From positions 1,302,001-1,366,000 of the forward strand of contig NZ_CP009501.1 in NCBI RefSeq assembly GCF_000969885.1: a stretch of 64,000 bases of DNA, given 5' to 3'. This document shows positions 1 through 7,225 of this stretch, piece by piece. Position numbers and translations under genes: made by a program. Origin of the DNA: Methanosarcina thermophila TM-1. GTDB taxonomy: Archaea; Halobacteriota; Methanosarcinia; Methanosarcinales; Methanosarcinaceae. Under the pieces are notes generated by a model, which was not told the origin of the DNA, did not search any database, and saw only the letters and a list, made by a program, of their open reading frames with translations. Every line of letters starts with the position of its first letter. Within the stretch, counting starts at the first letter, position 1.

Positions 1-202
1 GAAAGACGTTTCTTTCAAGCTTACAACTGACAGCTTTTATGTGAGCAGTAAAAAAGAAGGAGTAACGTATCTGGACAGCTATCCAACCGACTGCCCTGTT
101 GTCCCAGAAAAAGCGACAGCCAAGTACTCAAACGGTATACTTAAAGTTACAGTACCTTATCAAAAGCCTTTAGAGAAATTAGTTGATGTGAAAATCGAGT
201 AA
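1..202 (+). CDS. Small heat shock protein (Hsp20/alpha-crystallin), 3' end only
   Basis: An open frame enters from the left edge and stops with TAA at 200-202, giving the last 66 residues of a protein. The ending, with an A-x-Y-x-NGILKVTVP motif followed by a short charged tail, is the hallmark C-terminal strand pair of the alpha-crystallin domain of Hsp20 chaperones. These cytoplasmic ATP-independent holdases bind unfolding proteins. The start, the N-terminal arm and the promoter lie outside the window. The tail lacks a clear I-x-I motif but ends in a hydrophobic-charged alternation. The partial length leaves some doubt, but the NGILKVTVP strand is distinctive. Confidence 0.75.
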   Translation, partial: KDVSFKLTTDSFYVSSKKEGVTYLDSYPTDCPVVPEKATAKYSNGILKVTVPYQKPLEKLVDVKIE

Positions 203-457
203 AACAGCTGTCGCATAGCAAACTTCTTTAGAGGAAAGACAGTTAAGAAAAATCGGGAGTCCAAAACCGGCAAAATTTTAAAAACCGTCACTTTTCTCAG
301 TTATAAAATTCCCGATTTTCACACTTTTTATAACTTATCAGGAATAACCTTATTCGCTGTCTCATGTCGTTCTTGTCACGCTCGACGCAGGAGAGCGGCT
401 ATTTCGAAATTTTAAGGAAATAACGAAAATAGCCACAAAAGAAAGATATTAGGTCTT
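203..457. other. Intergenic region between convergent genes with two inverted repeats
   Basis: This spacer separates the plus-strand Hsp20 gene from the minus-strand GIY-YIG gene. It contains a perfect 10-bp inverted repeat (AAAATCGGGA at 249-258, TCCCGATTTT at 310-319) and a second stem (GGCTATTT at 397-404, AAATAGCC at 427-434). Position between two converging genes suggests a bidirectional 3'-end or terminator function, which is inference. Confidence 0.4.
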
Positions 458-1120
458 TTACTCAATAAATCTGTTGATTCCAGCAGCGTTAGCTGTCAAA
501 TTCTTGATCAACTGCATATCCTCATCAGACAAAGGCTCTTTATTTAATTCATTTACCAACCAGAGCCCACTCGTGTTTATTTTTTCTCTGGGGGAAAACA
601 ACCCCAGCCAGCTAGGCGAAGGACTGCATTCCTTACATCGGGAAATTGTGGAGATAATTTTTGATTCAAGTTCAAGCCTTTTTTCCTTTTCTTCAACTTC
701 AATCACAACAAAATTAAAATTTGCCTGTATATATTGGCTTACGTTCTTTTCTACTTCTTTCTGTTTCTCAACGTCAATCAAAACAGAATATTCTTCTTTT
801 GCCCTCCTGCTGGTCAAATCTAATTCCCACTGATCCAGAAACGGATCTTTATCCCTGTTCAGTAAAGCTCTACCTATATTCTTCCTGAAAATGCTCCGAT
901 CCTTATTTTCTTTAATGAAATGCTGCTTTAGCCGCGATCTTAACTGGTTTTTACCTGTATGAGTCCCTATTCGAACAATTCTGTCCGTGTTGTGGGCAGT
1001 TTCTCCTTTTTCAAATAAAATGTAAATTCCATTATGAAGAATCTTCTTATCATCAAATGGAAAATTCATCTTTTCCAGATTATTGAACCATCGATGCAGT
1101 TGTTTACAATTTTCACTCAT
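458..1120 (-). CDS. GIY-YIG nuclease-like protein, partner of a DUF6884 protein
   Basis: The 220-residue protein has the GIY-YIG layout: a GIYILFE strand at residues 31-37, a V-R-I-G strand near 49-52 replacing YIG, a following R-S-R-L-K-Q-H helix near 61-67, and a Glu in LESKII near 152 in the place of the metal-binding glutamate. GIY-YIG domains cut DNA through one metal ion and an Arg/Tyr active site. The C-terminal part (NWLGLFSP-type segment, then a GLWLVNEL helix) is typical of a subgroup I remember beside DUF6884 genes. The ORF overlaps the upstream DUF6884 ORF by 8 bases, so the two are translated as a pair. The biological target is unknown; defence or DNA processing is possible but unproven. 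Confidence 0.65.
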   Translation of the reverse strand: MSENCKQLHRWFNNLEKMNFPFDDKKILHNGIYILFEKGETAHNTDRIVRIGTHTGKNQLRSRLKQHFIKENKDRSIFRKNIGRALLNRDKDPFLDQWELDLTSRRAKEEYSVLIDVEKQKEVEKNVSQYIQANFNFVVIEVEEKEKRLELESKIISTISRCKECSPSPSWLGLFSPREKINTSGLWLVNELNKEPLSDEDMQLIKNLTANAAGINRFIE

Positions 1121-1517
1121 TTTGACATCTCATTTTAAGATAATGGAGCTGCTTTCCAATTCCTAGTCCTTTTAGAGGAATCTGGTAATTTGAAATATGA
1201 GGCAGTAAATATTTCCTGTATCTTTCGCCCGCAAGGAAAATAAATTCATCTTCTTTCAGATCGGCTTCCTTTTTGATCTGGTCTATTACGCGATCTGCCC
1301 ATTCCTTTGTTTCCTTAAAAGACATATTGGTCAAACATTTATCATAAGGCTCAATTTCCGCCTCCGAATCTACCAGACCGTATTTTGCAGAAAAAATGAA
1401 GATCTTGTCAGGGTTCAAAGATTCAGCGTAATCAAGGCTATATTTGAAAAGTGTACTGATATACAGATCTCTTGCCTTTGCTTTATATGGCAGTTTCTTT
1501 TTCACGCAAGATACCAA
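1113..1517 (-). CDS. DUF6884 (YaaA-like) protein, apparently frameshifted at its start
   Basis: The 134-residue frame reads VSCVKKKLPYKAKARDLY, then S-A-K-Y-G-L-V and F-L-A-G-E-R-Y-R-K-Y-L-L-P, which match my memory of DUF6884 proteins. These are small single-domain proteins that I recall as resembling YaaA and archaeosine-related folds. The only start in this frame is TTG at 1517, with no upstream room: a stop lies 18 bases before it. In the neighbouring frame an ATG at 1533 reads MVKIV and then runs out of frame. Adding one T at about 1515-1518 would give MVKIVLVSCVKKK, the expected beginning. The gene therefore looks like it lost one base, or the read contains a homopolymer error. It overlaps the GIY-YIG gene by 8 bases. 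Confidence 0.6.
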   Translation of the reverse strand: MVSCVKKKLPYKAKARDLYISTLFKYSLDYAESLNPDKIFIFSAKYGLVDSEAEIEPYDKCLTNMSFKETKEWADRVIDQIKKEADLKEDEFIFLAGERYRKYLLPHISNYQIPLKGLGIGKQLHYLKMRCQNE

Positions 1518-1534
1518 ACAATCTTCACCATCTC

Positions 1535-2012
1535 AACATTCAACCCTGATTTTTCCTGACATGAGTTTTGGGAAAAGAGAGTCACGAATAGAACTAAAGT
1601 TTTGAGACTCTTCAAGATTAGATAATATTTTAGTCATTAAACTATAAATATTTTCAAAAGATTTGATAGCACTGGTTGGAGGTAAAATAGTTTAAATCGG
1701 TCTAAATGTTTTTGTTGAATCTAACTAAATGTTTTTGTTGTAATTGTATTAGAAACAGTATCATATGAATTTTGCTTCATATCTTGAATTAAATTCAGAA
1801 ATGTAAAGAATAAGAAAAAATCTCCATAATCAAACTTACTTTTCAATCCGTATCTTCCCTTAAAACAGATTTTACTAAGAATTTACTAAAAATAAACCAT
1901 GAATATGCTAAAAGTTTTACTAAGAACACGCTAAGAATTTTACTAAGAAAACGCTAAAAATTTACTAAAAATACCAGTTTTTAATCTTGGCGCCTTGCAG
2001 ATCTGAATCTGC
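1535..2012. other. AT-rich intergenic region with short direct repeats
   Basis: No convincing gene was found on either strand. Positions about 1865-1975 contain repeated TTTACTAAGAA and TTTACTAAAAA words, giving a degenerate tandem tract. An AAATGTTTTTGTTG word is also repeated at about 1703 and 1726. The region would hold the promoter of the DUF6884/GIY-YIG pair. Confidence 0.5.
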
Positions 2013-2441
2013 TCATCTTCCTTCCCATTCCATCAAAATCTGCACGCAGCCCGTATATTCATCGACCTCTTCGCCAGTTGCCGTAAACCCATGCTTCTTA
2101 TAAAAGCTGAAAGCTCTTTTGTTTTCCCTGTAGACTTTAAGGGAGAGCCTGCCTCTCAGGGTTTTTGCATGTTCGAGAAGAGCAGTGCCGATCCCTCTGC
2201 CCTGCATTTCGGGCGCAATAAAGAGGGCGCAGATTCTTTCTCCAACAAGGGAAATGAATCCTGCAAGCTTCCCATTCTCTTCTAAAACAAAATTTTCGGT
2301 AAGTGGAAGGTATGTCTCCTTCATTGCACTCTTCTGCAAAGCCCAGAAAGAAGCAGGGACGAAGGAATGGGCTGTAACAGAAGCCTCATACCAGATCCTC
2401 ACCATTTCTTCAAGATCGGTTTTTCTATAACTCCGAATCAA
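2013..2441 (-). CDS. GNAT-family N-acetyltransferase
   Basis: This is a 142-residue single-domain protein. It opens with MIRSYRKTDLEEMVRIW, as in many GNAT enzymes. It has the acetyl-CoA pyrophosphate loop M-Q-G-R-G-I-G-T-A-L-L near residues 79-89, followed by the N-K-R-A-F-S-F-Y-K-K-H-G-F segment, the motif B helix. Such enzymes move an acetyl group from acetyl-CoA to an amine. The overall pattern resembles the YjaB type, but the substrate cannot be read from sequence. The start is a TTG at 2441; no ATG precedes it in frame close by. The gene stands alone, with AT-rich spacers on both sides. Confidence 0.85.
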   Translation of the reverse strand: MIRSYRKTDLEEMVRIWYEASVTAHSFVPASFWALQKSAMKETYLPLTENFVLEENGKLAGFISLVGERICALFIAPEMQGRGIGTALLEHAKTLRGRLSLKVYRENKRAFSFYKKHGFTATGEEVDEYTGCVQILMEWEGR

Positions 2442-2769
2442 ATTATCGGTTTCCTTTTTTCAGGTTTTTTTAAGTTCTTTTGTTTGTCTATACTTAAAAT
2501 TACCCTCATAAATTCAGAATTGAATGCACTAGGTCTGGCTGAGACTAATTGAATGTTAAAGGTTTGGCTGAGACTAATTGAGCCTTATTTAGCATAAAAA
2601 TTCTGTTGCAAAAACTGTATATAAAAAGTTATGACAAGAGTAAGGTATATATAGAAAAAAAATAGTCTAAAAAACGCCAGACCGAAAAGCTTCGGTCTGA
2701 AAAGGGACTTCATCAAGATGGGTCCGAATTAAAAAAAATATCGGAAAAAATTTAAAAATTTTTATCTTT
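2442..2769. other. Intergenic region, no gene seen
   Basis: The stretch is AT-rich. It contains a near-direct repeat of GGCTGAGACTAATTGA at about 2536 and 2566, and an imperfect inverted repeat around 2680-2705 (CGAAAAGCTTCGG). The latter may be a 3' hairpin for the small gene that ends at 2770. No open frame is convincing. Confidence 0.4.
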
Positions 2770-2940
2770 TCACTCCATTGACTCGATCTGGCGGATCAGG
2801 TCAGTGGTGTATCTTTCAGAGAACTTCACATGTGGGCTGCATGGAACGATCTTTACCAGTTTCCCGTATCTGGACACGTAAATGTCAGTCCCATGTGAAG
2901 TTTTAACTTTTGTAAAAGCATATCCTTCTACAAAGGTCAT
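2770..2940 (-). CDS. Small conserved-looking hypothetical protein, 56 residues
   Basis: A 57-codon frame on the minus strand starts with ATG at 2940 and ends with TGA at 2770. It is preceded by a strong Shine-Dalgarno sequence (ACTGGAGGTT, read on the minus strand) seven to eight bases before the ATG. The protein begins MTFVEGYAFTKV and continues with alternating beta-like segments (DIYVSRYGKLVKIVP) and a final helix ending IESME. It has one Cys and a mixed charge pattern and no signal peptide or membrane segment. Codon use resembles the neighbouring genes. I do not recognise the family. The strong ribosome site and full-length reading frame make it more likely real than not. Confidence 0.65.
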   Translation of the reverse strand: MTFVEGYAFTKVKTSHGTDIYVSRYGKLVKIVPCSPHVKFSERYTTDLIRQIESME

Positions 2941-3533
2941 TATTTTAACCTCCAGTAGTTATTATGTCGGGCATTCTATATTAAAATTTTTTTACTAAAT
3001 AATCGTTATAAATTCAGGCTTCTGTTCCCGAATTGACCATCAAACTATCTCAATCGAGATATAATAATATAATTAGTAAAAAAAGAATTTTATAAAGAGT
3101 TTAAAAGCTGAGGTCATTTTTGAAACTCGTTAACAGAAACTGAACAACAGAAACTTTCGAGTGCATATCTTTTAAAAGAAACCAGTTGACATTTATCTCA
3201 ACCTTTTTCTTGTTTAAAAACTATCTTACTAAATATTACCTAATAGATCTGATCCAGAATTGCGTTCTGGTGAATTAAAGTGATGAATTTAAAAGCAATT
3301 CAGAGCCAAAAATTGAGGACAAAAATTGAGGATAAAAATTGAGAATAAAAATTGAAGATAATTGAGATAATAATTGAAGATAATTGAGAATAATTGAAGA
3401 CAATAATCGAGAATAATCGAGATAATAATTGAGAATAATTGAAGATAATAACCGAGAATAAAAATAACCCGGGTTAAAGATAGTTGAAACTAAAAGAATT
3501 CGAGGTATGAAATAACCAGGCAGCATTCAGAGG
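2941..3533. other. AT-rich intergenic region holding a degenerate tandem repeat
   Basis: Apart from the repeat described separately at 3312-3470, this stretch shows only AT-rich DNA, including likely promoter sequence for the minus-strand small gene that starts at 2940. An open frame across 3275-3526 reads as low-complexity repeat and is not a gene. Confidence 0.5.
3312..3470. repeat. Degenerate tandem repeat of AATTGAAGATA/AATTGAGAATA units
   Basis: The tract is built of 11-14 base units such as AAAAATTGAGGATA, AATTGAGATAAT and AATTGAAGATAATT, repeated more than ten times with substitutions (some units CGAGAATAAT). It is strongly purine-rich on the plus strand. It lies downstream of the NDT-like gene. 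No function is evident. Confidence 0.8.
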
Positions 3534-3956
3534 TTATCTAAACCTTTCCATTGTTTTTAATAGCTCATTCTCGTCCCTTGCAAGGGCGACTATAGCCATC
3601 TCTACCATCAGGTTAACAACCCCATCCGAGAGAGATCTGAAATCAGTTCGAAGCCCTATAACAGGTTTTTCCTTTGCGTAAGCATAACCGATCTCCCAGG
3701 CAGTTCCAGAATCTACATCTGCTCCATCAAGCACTGCTACTACAATATCGGAATTATCCAAACCTTCTACACATTTTCTGAAAATATGCTCCTGATTCTG
3801 TTTTTCGCGTTCTTCTGTGCAATCCTCTGCATCTTCCTGGGGCAAAAAAACTAAAAAACCTTTATTGAGCAGCAAATCCCTCAGTTTACGGTTATATTCT
3901 AATTCCGCATGGCTGAAAAGAGGGCCTGCAAGGTAGATTTTCTTTTTTCTGTCCAT
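3534..3956 (-). CDS. Nucleoside 2-deoxyribosyltransferase-like protein
   Basis: The 140-residue protein starts with KKKIYLAGPLF, the nucleotide-binding signature of the nucleoside deoxyribosyltransferase (NDT) family. It continues with S-D-I-V-V-A-V-L-D-G-A-D (69-80) and G-T-A-W-E-I-G-Y-A (84-92), where Glu88 matches the family's catalytic nucleophile. Members exchange bases between deoxyribonucleosides or hydrolyse deoxynucleoside monophosphates (DNPH1-like), so the role is nucleotide salvage or sanitation in the cytoplasm. Sequence alone does not separate transferase from hydrolase. Length is normal. The ATG at 3956 is the natural start. The gene is monocistronic. Confidence 0.8.
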   Translation of the reverse strand: MDRKKKIYLAGPLFSHAELEYNRKLRDLLLNKGFLVFLPQEDAEDCTEEREKQNQEHIFRKCVEGLDNSDIVVAVLDGADVDSGTAWEIGYAYAKEKPVIGLRTDFRSLSDGVVNLMVEMAIVALARDENELLKTMERFR

Positions 3957-4308
3957 GTCTTTTCTTCCTGCCGCTTCAGAAGGCGTCTAAACAGATTTTC
4001 TCATAGTATCAGAGCTTCTAAAGGTAAAAAGTTTATCTGTGACACCTTCTATTCCAGCGCGAAGAACCCCAGTTCCCCTTGTGGAATATACTTATATATT
4101 TAAAAATTTAAGTTTTACTGATTTAAAATTAAAAATATGACTCGCTTCCTGTAAAAATCGCAGGTAAAAGGATAAGTCGATTAGCCTTCTGAATAAATGG
4201 GGTCAGTTTGGTCAAAGAAATTTCCTGAGCGAGCAGAATTTCCTACCAGTTGCTTTCCAGGAACAAATTTAATTATCCTTTATTGACATTACACAGACAG
4301 TGACACTT
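3957..4308. other. Divergent promoter region between the NDT-like gene and argC
   Basis: About 350 bases with no gene. An AT-rich block with a TATA-like CTTATATATTTAAAAATTT lies at about 4090-4108. Promoters for both flanking genes should be here. Confidence 0.5.
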
Positions 4309-5322
4309 ATGATCAAGGCTGGAATAATAGGAGCATCGGGATACACAGGAGGAGAACTCCTTCGCTTGCTCGTCAACCACCCCAATGTAAAGCTGGAACT
4401 GGCAACTTCCCGAAGCCTTGCCGGGAAACCTGTAACAAGCACGCACAAGCACCTTGAAGGTTTCCTGAACCTGAAATACGAGAATCCTGATCCTGAAGAC
4501 ATCAGGAAGCGCTGTGATGTTGTATTTCTTGCAGTGCCTCATGGATCTGCCATGAATTATGTACCTGAGCTGCTTGACGGCGACACCAGGGTTATTGACC
4601 TTAGCGCGGACTACAGGCTTAAGACTTCGGAGTTTGAAAAAATCTACGGATTAAAACACACTGACCCGAGGAATGCCGTATACGGTCTCGTAGAACTTCA
4701 TCCAGAGGTTTCAGAAGAGAGTCTCGTTGCAAACCCAGGATGTTTTCCTACAGGTGCAATCCTTGCAGCAGCTCCTCTTGCGGCAGCCAAGCTTCTCGAT
4801 ATTGCAGTTTTTGATTCCAAGACAGGAATCTCAGGAGCTGGCATCTCACCAACCGAGACCTCACATTACCCGAACCTTGCAGAAAATATCATCCCATACA
4901 AACTTACATCTCACAGGCATAGAGCTGAGATCATCCAGGAACTGACGGCACTCGATGGAAAACTCCAGAGCATCAGTTTCACTCCCCACGTAATCCCTTC
5001 TATTAGAGGGATCTTAACAACGGCTCACCTCTTTACAAAGGAGCCTCTCTCCACGGATGACTTAAAGACAATCTATGAAGAATTCTACAGGGACAAGCCA
5101 TTTATCAGGTTCCCTTCAGGAGTTCCTTCCCTTACCGCAGTCAGAGGCTCTAACTTCTGTGATATAAGCTTTGAGGCGGATAAGGAAAATAACAGAGTTG
5201 TGGTGCTCTCGGCAATCGATAACCTTGTCAAAGGGGCTTCAGGTCAGGCTATCCAGAACATGAACCTCATGTTCGGGCTGGATGAAACATGTGGACTCTG
5301 GCTGCCTGCGGCGGCTCCATAA
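4309..5322 (+). CDS. argC: N-acetyl-gamma-glutamyl-phosphate reductase ArgC
   Basis: ArgC reduces N-acetylglutamyl phosphate with NADPH to the semialdehyde, the third step of arginine synthesis. The protein begins MIKAGIIGASGYTGGELLRLL, the dinucleotide-binding GxxGxxG turn. It carries the catalytic Cys in NPGCFPTG (residue about 145) and the PHG and SxHxHxxEI segments typical of the family. The chosen ATG at 4309 gives 337 residues; a GTG three codons upstream (4300) is possible. The next genes on the same strand are a CBS-domain gene and argJ, so this is an arginine biosynthesis cluster. No ARG-box-like operator was recognised upstream. Confidence 0.95.
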   Translation: MIKAGIIGASGYTGGELLRLLVNHPNVKLELATSRSLAGKPVTSTHKHLEGFLNLKYENPDPEDIRKRCDVVFLAVPHGSAMNYVPELLDGDTRVIDLSADYRLKTSEFEKIYGLKHTDPRNAVYGLVELHPEVSEESLVANPGCFPTGAILAAAPLAAAKLLDIAVFDSKTGISGAGISPTETSHYPNLAENIIPYKLTSHRHRAEIIQELTALDGKLQSISFTPHVIPSIRGILTTAHLFTKEPLSTDDLKTIYEEFYRDKPFIRFPSGVPSLTAVRGSNFCDISFEADKENNRVVVLSAIDNLVKGASGQAIQNMNLMFGLDETCGLWLPAAAP

Positions 5323-5397
5323 CAAGCCAAGGCAAGAGAATATAACTCTTGACGGATTAAAGTAAAAAATGGAATTTGTCTCAAGGGGTACAGTCAG

Positions 5398-5862
5398 ATG
5401 AAAGTAAAAGATGTCATGAACCCGAACGTTATTTTCTGCAAGCCTGACAATACAGTCCGGGAAGCGGCAAAAATCTTGAAGGAAAACAATATCAGTGGGG
5501 CTCCTATTCTTGAAGGGGAAAAGCTTGTGGGAATAATAAGCGAAGCGGATCTGCTGAGACTGCTCATTGTCCCCAAAAAAGGGGATCTCTGGCTTCCGAG
5601 CCCCTTTGAGGTTATAGAGATCCCTATCAGAGAACTCATTAGCTGGGAGGAAACAAAAAGAATGCTTTCTGATGTGGGTTCCACAAAGCTAGAAGAGATC
5701 ATGACAAAGGATGTACACACAATCTCTTCTAAGGCGTCCATAGAAGAAGCTTCTGAGCATATGATAAGGCACAGGATCAACAGGCTTCCTGTAACTGAGG
5801 ACAACCGTGTAGTTGGGATTGTTACACGCGGCGATATAATAAAAGGTCTTGCAAAGCTCTGA
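5398..5862 (+). CDS. Tandem CBS-domain protein within the arg cluster
   Basis: The 154-residue protein consists of two CBS domains and little else: the first at about 1-58 (MKVKDVMNPNVIFCKPDNTV then VGIISEADLL), the second at about 95-152 (EEIMTKDVHTIS then VVGIVTRGDIIKGL). CBS pairs bind adenosine nucleotides such as AMP, ATP or SAM and act as energy sensors or regulators. The gene lies 75 bases after argC and 18 bases before argJ on the same strand, so co-transcription with argJ is likely. A regulatory link to arginine synthesis is inference from position only. The linker at 60-92 contains a DLWLPSPFEVIEIP segment seen in other methanogen CBS proteins. Confidence 0.85.
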   Translation: MKVKDVMNPNVIFCKPDNTVREAAKILKENNISGAPILEGEKLVGIISEADLLRLLIVPKKGDLWLPSPFEVIEIPIRELISWEETKRMLSDVGSTKLEEIMTKDVHTISSKASIEEASEHMIRHRINRLPVTEDNRVVGIVTRGDIIKGLAKL

Positions 5863-5880
5863 GGAAATGGAGAGTCTCTC

Positions 5881-7068
5881 ATGAAGCAAATAGAAGGTGG
5901 AATCTGTGCAGTAAGGGGGGTATCCGCAAACGGGATTAAAACTGAAAAAATGGGGTTGGCTGTCATTGTTGCGGAAGGCCCTGCAGCTGGCGTCTTTACA
6001 AAGAATAAGGTGGTTGCAGCTCCGGTTACCCTGAGTAAAGGAATAATTGAGACCAAACACCATCTTTCAGCCTTAATTGTAAATAGCGGTAATGCCAACG
6101 CCTTTACAGGTGATGACGGCTTTCTGGATGCTGTGGAAATGGCAACAATGCTTGCCCGAGAACTTGACGTTAAACCTGAAACCGTTGCAGTTGCGTCAAC
6201 AGGTGTAATTGGCAGAAGGCTTGATGTTTCCCTGATAAGAGAACTCCTTCCTGAAGTCCTTAAAGGGCTGGGTAGTTCTCCTGAATGCAGCCGGGAAGCT
6301 GCAAAGGCGATCATGACCACGGATAAGGCTATAAAAGAAGTTGCTATTGAAATGGACTGCGGGATAAGAATTGGGGCGATTGCCAAAGGTTCGGGGATGA
6401 TTTGTCCCAATATGGGAACTATGCTCTGTTTTGCGTATACCGATGCAAAAGTGCCTGCTGACGTTCTGGATGCAGCTCTGAAAATAGCCGTGGATAAAAC
6501 TTTCAATATGGTCGTGGTGGACGGAGATACAAGCACTAACGATATGGTACTCCTTACCTCCACCTGCAAATCCGGGATCAAGCCCTGCATGGACTGCCTG
6601 GATGATTTTGAGGAAGGATTGATTTACGTATTTACAGAGCTTGCAAAGAAAATAGCAAAAGACGGAGAAGGCGCTACAAAACTCATTGAAGCCAGGGTAG
6701 TAGGCGCAAAAACACAGGAAGATGCTAAATGTGCTGCAAAAGCCATTGTACGTTCCCCATTGGTTAAATCCGCAATTTTCGGAGAGGATCCTAACTGGGG
6801 AAGGGTTGTAGCTGCTGCAGGATACTCTGGTGCGGAACTTGAACAGGAAAGGCTCTCTCTCTCTTTTTCTGGAGGAGGGTCAGAGGTCGAAATTATAAAG
6901 TCAGGTGAAATTTCCAGTTCTTACGATCTCGAACTTCTGAAAAGAATAATGGCAAATGATGAAATTGTCATTACTCTTGACCTCAGTATGGGAAATGAAC
7001 AGGCAACTGCCTGGGGCTGTGACCTGACTTATGACTATGTCAGAATCAATGCTGAATATACGACTTAA
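5881..7068 (+). CDS. argJ: Glutamate N-acetyltransferase / ornithine acetyltransferase ArgJ
   Basis: ArgJ moves the acetyl group from N-acetylornithine to glutamate, recycling it in arginine synthesis. Bifunctional forms also use acetyl-CoA. The 395-residue length is normal for the family. Hallmarks are STGVIGRRL near 106, MTTDK near 145, the KGSGMICPNMGTML self-cleavage region (169-182) with nucleophile Thr180, and DGDTSTNDM near 215. The residue before Thr180 is Gly, where many bacterial enzymes have Ala. Autoproteolysis there yields alpha and beta chains. It follows the CBS gene by 18 bases with GAGG upstream of the ATG. Confidence 0.95.
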   Translation: MKQIEGGICAVRGVSANGIKTEKMGLAVIVAEGPAAGVFTKNKVVAAPVTLSKGIIETKHHLSALIVNSGNANAFTGDDGFLDAVEMATMLARELDVKPETVAVASTGVIGRRLDVSLIRELLPEVLKGLGSSPECSREAAKAIMTTDKAIKEVAIEMDCGIRIGAIAKGSGMICPNMGTMLCFAYTDAKVPADVLDAALKIAVDKTFNMVVVDGDTSTNDMVLLTSTCKSGIKPCMDCLDDFEEGLIYVFTELAKKIAKDGEGATKLIEARVVGAKTQEDAKCAAKAIVRSPLVKSAIFGEDPNWGRVVAAAGYSGAELEQERLSLSFSGGGSEVEIIKSGEISSSYDLELLKRIMANDEIVITLDLSMGNEQATAWGCDLTYDYVRINAEYTT

Positions 7069-7225
7069 TCAGTGTAAATTTGGGAGGAAATAGAGGAAAA
7101 CAAGCGAGATCATTTACACCAAGATAACTTATAAGTAAAACCATATTAAGAAAATGGATACGGGTTTTTCCCTATTCCTGAAAATTATTTTTAAATCAGA
7201 TATGCATTTCCAGGGGGCATATTAA

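Noticed and set aside
3275-3526. Open frame of 83 codons on the minus strand
   Set aside because: It translates the AATTGA-type tandem repeat into Leu/Ile/Ser-rich low complexity with no ribosome site.
5394-6590. 398-codon minus-strand frame across the CBS and argJ genes
   Set aside because: It is the antisense shadow of two clear genes. Its composition is Ser/Ile/Thr-rich and matches no family.
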